DNA from: Hyphomicrobium sp.
GTDB lineage: Bacteria; Pseudomonadota; Alphaproteobacteria; Rhizobiales; Hyphomicrobiaceae
Direction: 5' to 3'
NCBI RefSeq assembly: GCF_009026145.1
Contig: NZ_WBUE01000004.1
Location: 173,517 to 237,516, forward strand
DNA length: 64,000 nt
Translations under genes and position numbers: made by a program
Part shown: one piece after another, positions 11,257 to 19,612 of the stretch
How the letters are laid out: each line of letters starts with the position of its first letter
Numbering within the stretch: the stretch's first letter is position 1
The notes under the pieces: generated by a model
The model's input: only the letters and a program-made list of their open reading frames with translations
The model's database searches: none
Told to the model about the DNA's origin: nothing

Positions 11257-12447
11257 GTGAAAATTCTCCACGTCAGCGAAAGCCTGATCGGCGGCCCTGC
11301 TTCCTACCTGCAGGAAATATTGCCGTTTCAGACTCGTGAATTTTCCGCCGAGAATGTCGCCCTTCTCGCACCCACCCCGCACCTCGAGCAGCTAGCCGGA
11401 CAGTTCAACGGCGTCGTCGAGCCCTACAACCGCAGCGGCCGCAACCTCGCCTCCCTGTGGCGCCTGGCCGTGGCCTTGCGCCGAACTCTGCTGCGCGAGC
11501 GCCCTGATATCGTGCACTTCCACAGCAGCTTTGCCGGCGCCATCGGCCGCCTCACCCTGCTTACGGTGCGGCCGCGGCCAAGGACGCTCTATTGCGCCCA
11601 TTGCTGGTCATTCGACCGCACACGCCGGACACCCGCCGTCCGGCTGTGGCAGGTCGTCGAGCGATGGCTTTCGCGCTTCACCGACCGCATCATCAACTTG
11701 TCGCCGCACGAGCAGGACCTGTTGCGCGGCGCCGGCTTCCCTATGCAGCGCGTCGCCCTGGTCGTCTCCGGCATCGCCGACATAGACCCTAGCCGGCGCC
11801 CCCCGCCTGCAACTCGGCCGAGCGGCGCGCCGCTGCGCATCCTTTTCCTCGGGCGCTTCGACGAGCAGAAGGGCGCCGACCTGCTCGTCGATGATCTGGC
11901 CTCCGTCGATCCCGCCCGCGCGACCGTCGATCTGGGCGGCGGGCGAGTGCTCGACGGGCCTGAGCTGACGATCCCTGCTGGCGTGACCATGCTCGGCTGG
12001 GTACAGCGCGCCGAGCTCCCCGAGCTCCTGACGCAATACGATGCCGTCGTCATGCCATCGCGGTGGGAGGGATTGTCGATCTGGGCGCTCGAGACCCTGC
12101 GCTCCGGTCGACCGCTCATCGGCAGCAATCGCGGCGTCTTCCCGTACATCATCGAGGACGGGGTGAACGGCATCATTATCGACATCGACCGGCCCGGATT
12201 CCTCAATCGCGCTATCGCGGTGTTGGAGAAATCCGATCTCCCCGCCATGGGGGCAGCCGCCCGCCGCACCTATGAGCAGACGTTCCACAGCGACCACATG
12301 AATGAGGCGCTTGTTGCCGTCTATCGCGAGCTGGCTGGCGGTCGGCCACAAGGGACGGACGCCGTGCAGGGTGCCGCTAGTGCGGCATACCCACCTGCAG
12401 TACGCGATGTGGCTTCGAGGAGCGAGGCCGCTAAGCGCCGACTTTAG
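11257..12447 (+). CDS. Glycosyltransferase family 4
   Basis: 396 residues. N-terminal ILHVSESLIGGPASYLQEIL is the typical GT4 opening with a glycine-rich acceptor loop; HFHSSFAGAIGRL follows; the C-terminal half carries LRILFLGRFDEQKGADLL and the donor motif PSRWEGLSIWALETLRSGRP. A cytoplasmic retaining transferase for a lipid-linked repeat unit. GTG start at 11257; no strong ribosome-binding site is visible but the N-terminus matches the family exactly. It diverges from gumC and its 3' end overlaps the convergent aminotransferase gene by 17 bp. The last about 35 residues are Ala/Arg-rich and probably disordered. Acceptor and donor unknown. Confidence 0.87.
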   Translation: MKILHVSESLIGGPASYLQEILPFQTREFSAENVALLAPTPHLEQLAGQFNGVVEPYNRSGRNLASLWRLAVALRRTLLRERPDIVHFHSSFAGAIGRLTLLTVRPRPRTLYCAHCWSFDRTRRTPAVRLWQVVERWLSRFTDRIINLSPHEQDLLRGAGFPMQRVALVVSGIADIDPSRRPPPATRPSGAPLRILFLGRFDEQKGADLLVDDLASVDPARATVDLGGGRVLDGPELTIPAGVTMLGWVQRAELPELLTQYDAVVMPSRWEGLSIWALETLRSGRPLIGSNRGVFPYIIEDGVNGIIIDIDRPGFLNRAIAVLEKSDLPAMGAAARRTYEQTFHSDHMNEALVAVYRELAGGRPQGTDAVQGAASAAYPPAVRDVASRSEAAKRRL

Positions 12448-13579
12448 CGCGCAGCGCTTCTAGCAGCGCCTCGACGGCCAATTCGGCGGCTGTGCCCATC
12501 CCGTACCACAGCGGCAGCCGCACCAGTCGGTCGGGAAGCGTATCGGTGTTCGTCATGGCGCCATGCGTGCGCGTCAGCTTCTTCCCCGCCGGTGAGGAGT
12601 GCAGCGGAATATAGTGGAACGTCGCGGAAACGTTTCGCGCCTTCATGTCGGCGATGACGTCGTTGCGCAGCTGCTGGCTCGGCAGCAGCACGTAATAGAT
12701 GTGGGCATTGTGAGTACACTCCACCGGCACGATGGGACGCCGCAGCAGCCCTGCCTTTTCCGCCTCGGCGAGCGCGGAATGATAGAAGCTCCACGTGGCC
12801 ATGCGGTCGGCAATGATGGCCTCCGCCTGCTCCAGTTGCGCCTGCAGGAAGGCGGCGGTGATCTCGCTCGGAAGCAGCGAGGAGCCCTTGTCCACCCACG
12901 TGTACTTGTCGACCTGGCCGAGCATGAAGGCGGTGCGGTTGGTCCCCTTCTCGGCGATCACCCGCGCCTTCAGGTATGGCACCTTGGGTGACAGCGCGAT
13001 GGCGCCACCCTCGCCGCTGACGATGTTTTTGGTCTCGTGGAAGCTGAAGCAGCCCATATCGGCGAGAGCACCGGCGGGGCGCCCCTTGTAGGTGGAGAGG
13101 ATCGCCTGCGCGGCATCCTCGACGACCACCAGGCCGTGGTGGCGGGCAATGGCGTTGATGGCATCCATGTCGGCACACACGCCAGCATAATGAACGACGA
13201 AAATCGCCTTCGTGCGGGGCGTTATCGCGTCCTCGACAAGCGCCTCATCGATATTGAGCGTGTCGGGACGCATATCCACGAACACGGGCGTTCCGCCCTG
13301 CATTACGACGGCATTTGCCGTCGACACGAACGTGAACGAGGGCATGATCACCTCGTCGCCGGGGCCGATGTCGCACAGCATCGCCGCCAGCTCGAGGGCT
13401 TTCGTGCATGACGTCGTCAGAAGCGCGTTGGGCACCGACAGTCGCTCGCAGATCCAATTCTGGCACCAGCGCGAATGCACACCGTCGGCGGCGAGATGCC
13501 GCGACTGAAGGGCCTCGGTGATCAACTCGATCTCGCGGCCGACGATCGGGGCGCGGTTGAATGGGACTGCAGGGTGCAC
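12431..13579 (-). CDS. DegT/DnrJ/EryC1 sugar aminotransferase, WecE (RffA)-like
   Basis: PLP enzyme that aminates a nucleotide-linked keto-sugar; the sequence resembles WecE, which makes dTDP-4-amino-4,6-dideoxygalactose. Seen: PFNRAPIVGREIELI start, TTSCTKALELAAMLCDIGPGD, FVVHYAGVCADMDAI, VVEDAAQA, and the lysine in GCFSFHETKNIVSGEGGA that forms the Schiff base. Start: the frame is open to 13696, but the GTG at 13579 has GAGGATA just upstream and gives 382 residues, the family length; the longer N-terminus looks non-homologous. RmlA, which makes dTDP-glucose, lies 1.2 kb away, consistent with a dTDP-amino sugar in the polymer. The 3' end overlaps the convergent GT4 gene. Confidence 0.87.
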   Translation of the reverse strand: MHPAVPFNRAPIVGREIELITEALQSRHLAADGVHSRWCQNWICERLSVPNALLTTSCTKALELAAMLCDIGPGDEVIMPSFTFVSTANAVVMQGGTPVFVDMRPDTLNIDEALVEDAITPRTKAIFVVHYAGVCADMDAINAIARHHGLVVVEDAAQAILSTYKGRPAGALADMGCFSFHETKNIVSGEGGAIALSPKVPYLKARVIAEKGTNRTAFMLGQVDKYTWVDKGSSLLPSEITAAFLQAQLEQAEAIIADRMATWSFYHSALAEAEKAGLLRRPIVPVECTHNAHIYYVLLPSQQLRNDVIADMKARNVSATFHYIPLHSSPAGKKLTRTHGAMTNTDTLPDRLVRLPLWYGMGTAAELAVEALLEALRAKVGA

Positions 13580-13753
13580 GCTATCCTCGTGGTGATGATG
13601 TTTGCGCGACCACCGCGGCAGCATGCTTCGTGCCGCCGATTTTTCGGTCCGCGCGAGGGTTAAGTATAGTGAGAGATTGACCCTCCGCACCGGCACTCTG
13701 CGCGCATAGTTTATGCGTCATCCGGTTGGGACAAGAACGTGAGCAGGCGGGGA

Positions 13754-14812
13754 ATGAAGAACAAGACAATCTTGGTCACTGGTGCCGGCGGCTATATCGG
13801 CTCGGTCCTCGTTCCGCGTCTGCTCGAAGCCGGCTCGAACGTCATTGCCGTCGACCGATTCTTCTTTGGCGGGCAGCGTCTGCCGGCCCACCCCAATCTA
13901 ACGAGGCTGCGCACCGACGTGCGCACGCTCGAGCCCTCCGTCTTCGAAGGTCTCGACGCCGTCGTCGACTTGGCCGCTCTCTCCAACGATCCTCTCGGCG
14001 ATGCATTCACCGACGAGACGTGGGAGATCAACCATCAGTCGCGTGCCCGCAATGCTCGCTTCGCCAAGTCCGCCGGCGTTCCCCGCTATGTCATCCCCTC
14101 GTCCTGCTCGATCTACGGCTTCTTCCCGCCCTCGCAGATCCTCGACGAGGACTGCACGCCCAACCCGCTCACCGTCTATGCCAAGGCCAACCTAGCCGCC
14201 GAGCAGGACATCCGGCCGCTGGCGTCGAGCGATTTCGTGGTCGGCGTCATCCGCTTTGCGACGCTGTTCGGCGTCAGCCCGCGCATGCGCTTCGATCTCG
14301 CCATCAACGGCATGACCGAGACGGCCTGGCGTACCGGCAAGCTCGCCCTGATGCGCGACGGCACCCAGTGGCGCCCGATGATCCACGTTCGCGATGCCGC
14401 CCGCGCCATCGAATTCATGCTCGATGCCGATGCCGATGCCATCAACGGCCGGGTCTTCAACGCCGGCTCCAACGAGCTGAACGTGCAGATCCGCGCGCTA
14501 GCCGATCGCGTTGCGGCGCTGGTGCCGCGCGATGTCGAAATCGACTGGTATGGCGACCCCGATACGCGCTCCTATCGCGTCGCCTTCGACCGCATCGCCG
14601 CGCTCGGCTACACGACCACCGTCAGCATTGAAGAGGGCGTCAAGGAGATCGTGGCCGCGCTGGAGGCAAAGACGCTTACGCGCAGCCTCGACACGCTGAC
14701 CCTCGATTGGTATCGCGCCCTCGAAGAGTGGCGCAGCCGTATCGAGCAGGTCGTCATCGAGGGAAGGATCATCAAGCGCGTTGGAGTGCTTCCGTGCGCG
14801 GCATTATTCTAG
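13754..14812 (+). CDS. NAD-dependent epimerase/dehydratase (extended SDR)
   Basis: 352 residues from ATG 13754 (357 from an in-frame GTG at 13739, which has its own weak GGGA site; either is possible). Rossmann motif VTGAGGYIGS at the N-terminus, then VVDLAALSNDPLGD, catalytic serine region PSSCSIYGFF and the YxxxK pair in YAKANLAAEQ, and a C-terminal substrate lobe with RPMIHVRDAARAI. Acts on a nucleotide sugar, most likely dTDP- or UDP-linked, in the precursor pathway of the neighbouring polysaccharide genes. The stop overlaps the rmlA start by 19 bp, so the two are translationally coupled. It is not clearly RmlB by sequence (SDR motifs only), and the exact reaction is open. Confidence 0.85.
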   Translation: MKNKTILVTGAGGYIGSVLVPRLLEAGSNVIAVDRFFFGGQRLPAHPNLTRLRTDVRTLEPSVFEGLDAVVDLAALSNDPLGDAFTDETWEINHQSRARNARFAKSAGVPRYVIPSSCSIYGFFPPSQILDEDCTPNPLTVYAKANLAAEQDIRPLASSDFVVGVIRFATLFGVSPRMRFDLAINGMTETAWRTGKLALMRDGTQWRPMIHVRDAARAIEFMLDADADAINGRVFNAGSNELNVQIRALADRVAALVPRDVEIDWYGDPDTRSYRVAFDRIAALGYTTTVSIEEGVKEIVAALEAKTLTRSLDTLTLDWYRALEEWRSRIEQVVIEGRIIKRVGVLPCAALF

Positions 14813-15681
14813 CCGGTGGACGCGGCACGCGGCTGCTACCGGCGACGGGCGTCATCTCCAAGCAGCTGCTGCCCGTCTACGACACGCCCATGATCTTCCA
14901 TCCCATGGCGCTGCTGATGAGCGCTGGCGTGCGGGAAATTTTGCTGATCTCCACGCCCGATAACCTCGGCGCCTTCAGTGCCCTGTTCGAGGATGGGTCT
15001 CAGCTCGGCATCTCGGTCTCCTATGCCGCACAAGCCGAGCCGCGCGGCATTGCCGAGGCGCTGATCATCGCCGACGACTTCGCCGCGGGCGGTCCTGTCA
15101 CGTTGGCTCTGGGCGACAACATCTTCCTGGGTGGCGCGACGGCGCAGCTGCTGCGCAATGCATTTCATCGGCCGGTGGGAGCGACGCTGTTCGCCACGCC
15201 GGTTGCCAACCCGCAAGCATTTGGGATCGTAGCCTTGAACAGCGCCGGAGAAGCGCTGAGCATCGAAGAGAAGCCGCGCAACCCGAAATCGAGCTACGCC
15301 GTGACCGGGCTCTATGTCTACGACGGCACCGCCGCGGCGATTGCCGCCTCGATCAAGCCCTCGGCGCGCGGCGAGCTCGAGATCACCGACGTCAACAATG
15401 CCTATCTGGCCGGCTCGAAGGTGTTCGTCGAAACGCTGCCGCAGAGCGAAACCTGGTTCGATACCGGCACGCCGGATTCGCTCCTCGAAGCCAGCCTTAA
15501 GGTTCGCAAGCTCGAGACCGAGACGGGACGCAAGATCGCCTGCCTTGAAAGCATCGCTCTCGGCGCGGGGTGGATTACCCCTGATGCCGTGCGCGCGGCG
15601 GCCCAGCGCTGGTCGGGCAGCGCCTATGGCCGCGCGCTCGAGCGCGAGGCGACCGTCGCGCACGCTCTGGAGCGGTCGTAA
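14794..15681 (+). CDS. rmlA: Glucose-1-phosphate thymidylyltransferase RmlA
   Basis: 295 residues; makes dTDP-glucose from dTTP and glucose-1-phosphate, the entry step to dTDP-deoxy and amino sugars. Signature GIILAGGRGTRLLPAT with the catalytic arginine, lysine in VISKQLLPVYDTPMI, ALGDNIFLGG metal/nucleotide motif, EKPRNPKSSYAVTGLYVYD and WFDTGTPDSLLEAS. Start: GTG at 14794 with GGAG eight bases upstream gives the family N-terminus VRGIILAGG; the longer frame from 14707 is inside the epimerase gene. Coupled to the upstream epimerase. With the DegT/WecE-like enzyme it points to a 4-amino-4,6-dideoxyhexose branch; an RmlB is not recognised in the window. Confidence 0.94.
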   Translation: MRGIILAGGRGTRLLPATGVISKQLLPVYDTPMIFHPMALLMSAGVREILLISTPDNLGAFSALFEDGSQLGISVSYAAQAEPRGIAEALIIADDFAAGGPVTLALGDNIFLGGATAQLLRNAFHRPVGATLFATPVANPQAFGIVALNSAGEALSIEEKPRNPKSSYAVTGLYVYDGTAAAIAASIKPSARGELEITDVNNAYLAGSKVFVETLPQSETWFDTGTPDSLLEASLKVRKLETETGRKIACLESIALGAGWITPDAVRAAAQRWSGSAYGRALEREATVAHALERS

Positions 15682-15845
15682 GCGCCCCATCGCGCCGCGG
15701 CCGACTCTCGGCTTCCAGCCCTACGCCAGGCAATCGTCGGTGGCAGCGCGATCCCCGCCCATCAGCCCGGAAACCGCCGCTTTTTAACCATATGCACGCA
15801 CTGCGAGCGGGAAAAAGCTGGCACATTCTCCTCAACCGGCAGGCC

Positions 15846-16535
15846 ATGACCGTCGTAGTCGCGTTTGTAAGTCGCAAAGGGGGCGTAGGGAAATCCACCT
15901 TCGCCCGTGCCCTCGCCACGGTGGCCGCGCGGCGTGGGCTGAGCACGACGCTGGCCGACCTCGATTACGATCAGCGCACATCGAGCCAATGGCAGCGCCT
16001 GCGCGAAAAGAACAAGGTGTTTCCGCCCCTCACGGTCGAAGCCTATCCCAACATCGACGCCGCCATCGCCTGCGAGCCCGGCGTCGATCTGCTCATCGTT
16101 GATGCGCCGGGCAACGCCCCGCGCGCGACGATGGAGATCGCCAGCGTGGCCCATCTCGTCGTGCAGCCGTCCGGGTCCTGCTTCGACGACCTGCAGCCGG
16201 CCGTCGAGTTGTTCTACCAATTGAAGGCGGCGGGCATCCCCAAGTCGCGGCTCTACATTGCGCTGTCGCGCATGCTGATGCCCGACGAGGAGGAGGCCGC
16301 CCGCGCCTACATCGAGGTGACCGATTTCAACCTGTTGCCCGGGGTGGTGATCGAGCGCGCCCACTATCGCGAAGCGCACAATTGCGGTCTGGCGTTCATC
16401 GAGAGCCCTGGCGAGGACCTCAACGGATCGGGCGGCATCGTGCTCGGCGCGCTGCTGACCAAGATCATGCGCAAGCACAGGTCGTTGCGGCCGCCGCCGC
16501 GCAATGCGCTGCCCGCGCCGCTCGCCTCCAGCTGA
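15846..16535 (+). CDS. Orphan ParA/MinD-family ATPase
   Basis: 229 residues. Deviant Walker A SRKGGVGKSTFARALA near the start, Walker A' region LADLDYDQRTSSQWQ and Walker B LLIVDAPGNAP define the ParA/MinD family, which positions DNA or protein complexes through ATP-driven dimerisation. Start at ATG 15846 is chosen because it puts the Walker motif at its usual distance; an in-frame ATG at 15792 would add 18 residues with no homology. No ParB-like partner is adjacent; the gene follows rmlA by 165 bp and faces the TonB receptor gene. It could place a polysaccharide or other complex, but this is context guesswork. The island has its own, separate ParA. Confidence 0.85.
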   Translation: MTVVVAFVSRKGGVGKSTFARALATVAARRGLSTTLADLDYDQRTSSQWQRLREKNKVFPPLTVEAYPNIDAAIACEPGVDLLIVDAPGNAPRATMEIASVAHLVVQPSGSCFDDLQPAVELFYQLKAAGIPKSRLYIALSRMLMPDEEEAARAYIEVTDFNLLPGVVIERAHYREAHNCGLAFIESPGEDLNGSGGIVLGALLTKIMRKHRSLRPPPRNALPAPLASS

Positions 16536-16580
16536 GACCTCTCAAGCACAATCGCTACCAGCGGCCCTTGCGCCCGCGGC

Positions 16581-16618
16581 AAAAAAGGACCGCCCCCACC
16601 CTGGGGGTGTGGGGGCAG
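16581..16618 (-). terminator. Rho-independent terminator of the TonB receptor gene
   Basis: On the minus strand a 10-bp GC-rich stem (CTGCCCCCAC pairing with GTGGGGGCGG, one U-G pair) closes a short loop and is followed by CCTTTTTTG. It lies 32 bp after the stop of the receptor gene and points leftward, exactly where a terminator would be needed before the facing parA gene. Confidence 0.85.
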
Positions 16619-16649
16619 TTTGCAGCGTGCTCACACACGCGGTGACGGA

Positions 16650-19346
16650 TCAGAACTTGTACTTGAAGCCGGTCCAGATCGTGCGCGCCATGCCGGGCTT
16701 CATGCCGTCCTCGCGGTCGGTGATGTAGAACTCGTTGAGGAGGTTGTCGCCGGCGACGAACACGCTGGCACCCGAATTCCCGAGCTCCAGGTTGAAGCGC
16801 GCCGACAAGAGCCACACCGACGGCACCTCGCCATCCTCGCCGGCCTCCTCGATCTCGCATTCATAGGCTACGCCTGGCTGCGGGGGGTCGGTGTCCCCAC
16901 AATCAGCTTCATAGATGCCGTAGCCGGTATTGCCCTCGTCGGTGAAGAATGAGCCGCGATAGGTCCAGGTCGCGCTGGCGTTCCAGCGCCAGCCGGTCGT
17001 GCCCTCGACACCCACCGTCAACGCCGCGACGTGGAACGGCACCTCCGGCAGATGCTTGCCGTTGAAGCTGCCGATCACGTTGCCGTTGTCGTCGAGCTGA
17101 GGCGCATCGGTGAAGATGCCGCGCGCATAGGTGTAGTTGCCCTCGGTGAAGAAGTTCAGCGGTCCACCGGTGAATGGCTGCGAGTTCAGGCGTCCGTATA
17201 GCTCGACACCTTTAATCTCCACCTCATTGGCGCGTCCGTACGAGCGGTCGCCCGCATCGGAGAACGAGGAGCCGAACTGGTAGTCCTGGATGATTTGATA
17301 GAAGCCGGCGACCTCATACTGCAGACCTTTGATGGCGGCGCTGCGGAAGCCGAGGTTGAAGTTGTCGCCGATCTCATCCGGGGCGGCGAAGTCATCGTTG
17401 CGCAGCACGGCCGTCGACATGCCGCGGTGATAGCCGCCGTACAGCGTCGACCGATAAAAGCCGGTGTAGGCGAAGGCGATGCCGGGCAATGCGTTGAAGC
17501 TCGAGTAGCTCTCCTTCGGCCGGGCGGGATCGAAGTTGATGTCTTCGATCGCCAGGCAGTCGTCGCCGGCGGTATTCCACGGGTCCGGGCAGTCGGCGGA
17601 ATCTTCCTCCTCTGCCTCGCTCTCCTCCTCGGCGATGACGCGGTTCGTCCGGCTGATGTTGTACCACTCGAAGCGGATGCCCGGCAGCACATTGAAGTTT
17701 TGCGCGACATCGATGTTCGTCTGCAGGAAGGCAGAGACGGTGTTGGCCTTCAGCGAACGATCGAACAGCGTCGCGCCCGACTCGTCGCCCTCCTCCAGGA
17801 TCTCATTATCCAGCCCGAGGAAGTTCCGGTTGGTCATGTCCTGGTACTCGTAGCGGATGCCCGCCTGGATATCCTGATTCAATCCGAACAGCTTTTGATT
17901 GGCCCATTCGGCCCGCACTTCGCCGCCGAGGTGGCGGAACGTACGCAGGCGGCCGAACATGGTGTCCTCACCGAAGTACCATCCTTCCTGGTCGCCACCG
18001 CCGCCGAGAAGCGGCACGGCAGCATCGCCGCCCGGGCTGCCGTCGGGATCCGACTCCGTGGTGATAAGCTGATAGCGGTCGCGGGTGTGCTGGCCGGCAT
18101 AGACGCGGGTGGTCACCGTCGTGTCGTCGTCAAGATAGGCATTGTGGACGATCTGGCCGCGCCAGACGTCGCCGACGTAGGTGTTGAGGTGCGAGGCGGG
18201 TGCGTAGCACGACTTGCAGTTCCCCACCTCGTGAAACGCTCGTTCCGCGGCGCCTTGGTTCAGCTCGGCGAAGAGTTCCTCTGCCTCGTCCTCGCTGCTG
18301 GCGGGGAAGTTGTCGTCCTCGTACTCCTGCAGGAAGTTCTGCTCGTCATAGTTGTCGCGCTGGCGGGCATAGACGACGGATACGGTCAGATCTTGATCGA
18401 CGCCCTTCCAGCCGATGGCGCCGTAGAAGTCGTTGAACGTCAGGCGTTCCGTATCCCAGGCGCCTTGCACGTCGGCACCGGTGTAGGACAGCACGAGACC
18501 GACGTTCTCGGCGTGCTGGCGCGTATGCACGTGCCAGCGGTAGGACTCTTCGACCGAGTCATTCTTGCAGTTGCCCTCGAAACAGCCGCCGCGCAGTTGC
18601 GTCCAGCCCATGGCGGCGCTGACCACCGTCTCGTCGGGTCCGAATGGCGACAGGTTGCGCGCGTTGATGACGCCGAAGTTGTTGTTCGGCCCGTGCGTGA
18701 TGATGGTGCCGCGGATGACCTCGACGCTCTCCAAGCGATCGATCGGCGCCCAGTAGTGTACGGACGGGTCGAGCCACAGCGCCAGGTTGGCGGTGTGGCC
18801 GTCCTCCATGACCAGCAGCTTGCGTGAGCGCCGGGGCGGCGCGCCACGCAGGCCGATGCCGCCATGGTGGCCGTTGCCGTCGTCGTTGACGACGATGACG
18901 CCCGGCACCCGCGTCAGCGCCTCGTTGAGGTTGCGCGGCTCACGCTCGGTGATCTCCTGCTTCGTGATGTGCGTTGCAGAGCTCGAGAAGCCTTGCAGGT
19001 TCGTCGGAATGAGCTGCGTCGGGTTGACGGGCGTGATCGCGCCCTCGTAGGCGTGCGCGGCGGCGCCCGCGCTGCCGGCGGCGCCGTAGACGGAATTGGG
19101 GTTCTGCGGCGCCGGCGTGGCGACGGCGGCGGGCGGCGGCTGCGGGGTAGGAGAGACCTGCTTCTTCTTGGCCGCGGATTTCTTCTTGGCGGCGGGGGCG
19201 GGGGTAGCCTGCTTCTGGATGACCTCGACCGGCGGCAGCTGCTCGGAGGCCGGTGCCGGCGTCGGCGCATCCTGGGCCGCGACCGCGGTGGGCAAAACGG
19301 CAAGAACGCCTACGGCCAGCGCAGGCAACACGCAATACGAACGCAT
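16650..19346 (-). CDS. TonB-dependent outer-membrane receptor (FecA-like)
   Basis: 898 residues: signal peptide (LPALAVGVLAVLPTAVAAQ), a Lys/Pro/Ala-rich extension with a TonB-box-like LPPVEVIQKQ, a plug domain (about 110-260: RNLNEALTRVPGVIVVNDDG, ESVEVIRGTIITHGPNNNFG) and a beta-barrel ending in the aromatic strand TIWTGFKYKF. It imports a ligand across the outer membrane using TonB energy. Unusual extracellular segments are strongly acidic and contain cysteine pairs (NCKSC near residue 378; a Glu/Asp stretch EEESEAEEEDSADC near 575). ATG start has GGGGAG ten bases upstream. No iron-regulatory box or sigma/anti-sigma pair is adjacent; a sensor kinase lies 266 bp upstream in the same direction. 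Ligand unknown. Confidence 0.92.
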   Translation of the reverse strand: MRSYCVLPALAVGVLAVLPTAVAAQDAPTPAPASEQLPPVEVIQKQATPAPAAKKKSAAKKKQVSPTPQPPPAAVATPAPQNPNSVYGAAGSAGAAAHAYEGAITPVNPTQLIPTNLQGFSSSATHITKQEITEREPRNLNEALTRVPGVIVVNDDGNGHHGGIGLRGAPPRRSRKLLVMEDGHTANLALWLDPSVHYWAPIDRLESVEVIRGTIITHGPNNNFGVINARNLSPFGPDETVVSAAMGWTQLRGGCFEGNCKNDSVEESYRWHVHTRQHAENVGLVLSYTGADVQGAWDTERLTFNDFYGAIGWKGVDQDLTVSVVYARQRDNYDEQNFLQEYEDDNFPASSEDEAEELFAELNQGAAERAFHEVGNCKSCYAPASHLNTYVGDVWRGQIVHNAYLDDDTTVTTRVYAGQHTRDRYQLITTESDPDGSPGGDAAVPLLGGGGDQEGWYFGEDTMFGRLRTFRHLGGEVRAEWANQKLFGLNQDIQAGIRYEYQDMTNRNFLGLDNEILEEGDESGATLFDRSLKANTVSAFLQTNIDVAQNFNVLPGIRFEWYNISRTNRVIAEEESEAEEEDSADCPDPWNTAGDDCLAIEDINFDPARPKESYSSFNALPGIAFAYTGFYRSTLYGGYHRGMSTAVLRNDDFAAPDEIGDNFNLGFRSAAIKGLQYEVAGFYQIIQDYQFGSSFSDAGDRSYGRANEVEIKGVELYGRLNSQPFTGGPLNFFTEGNYTYARGIFTDAPQLDDNGNVIGSFNGKHLPEVPFHVAALTVGVEGTTGWRWNASATWTYRGSFFTDEGNTGYGIYEADCGDTDPPQPGVAYECEIEEAGEDGEVPSVWLLSARFNLELGNSGASVFVAGDNLLNEFYITDREDGMKPGMARTIWTGFKYKF

Positions 19347-19612
19347 TACTTTTCTACTCCCCCCGACCGCCAGCGCCTTGACGGCGTCGTCGGCTACTCA
19401 CGCTACGCGGGAGCAAAAAGTGCAGGATCCGCTAGCAAAAGTGCCTTGCCTTTTGCTCCCAGTTCCAATTCGTAATGGCGGGAATGCGAAGCCGGAATTT
19501 CATAGATTGAGAAAACAGCTTCCAAACTTGCGCAGCCGCTCGGAGCACTCTGAGGTTGCGCTGTGCTGTTCTCGCAACATATGGACAACTGCCTCTGGGC
19601 CCCTGCCTCCGC

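Noticed and set aside
17295..18827. 510-codon plus-strand frame over the TonB receptor
   Set aside because: Antisense to a fully recognisable receptor; no domain, no ribosome-binding site.
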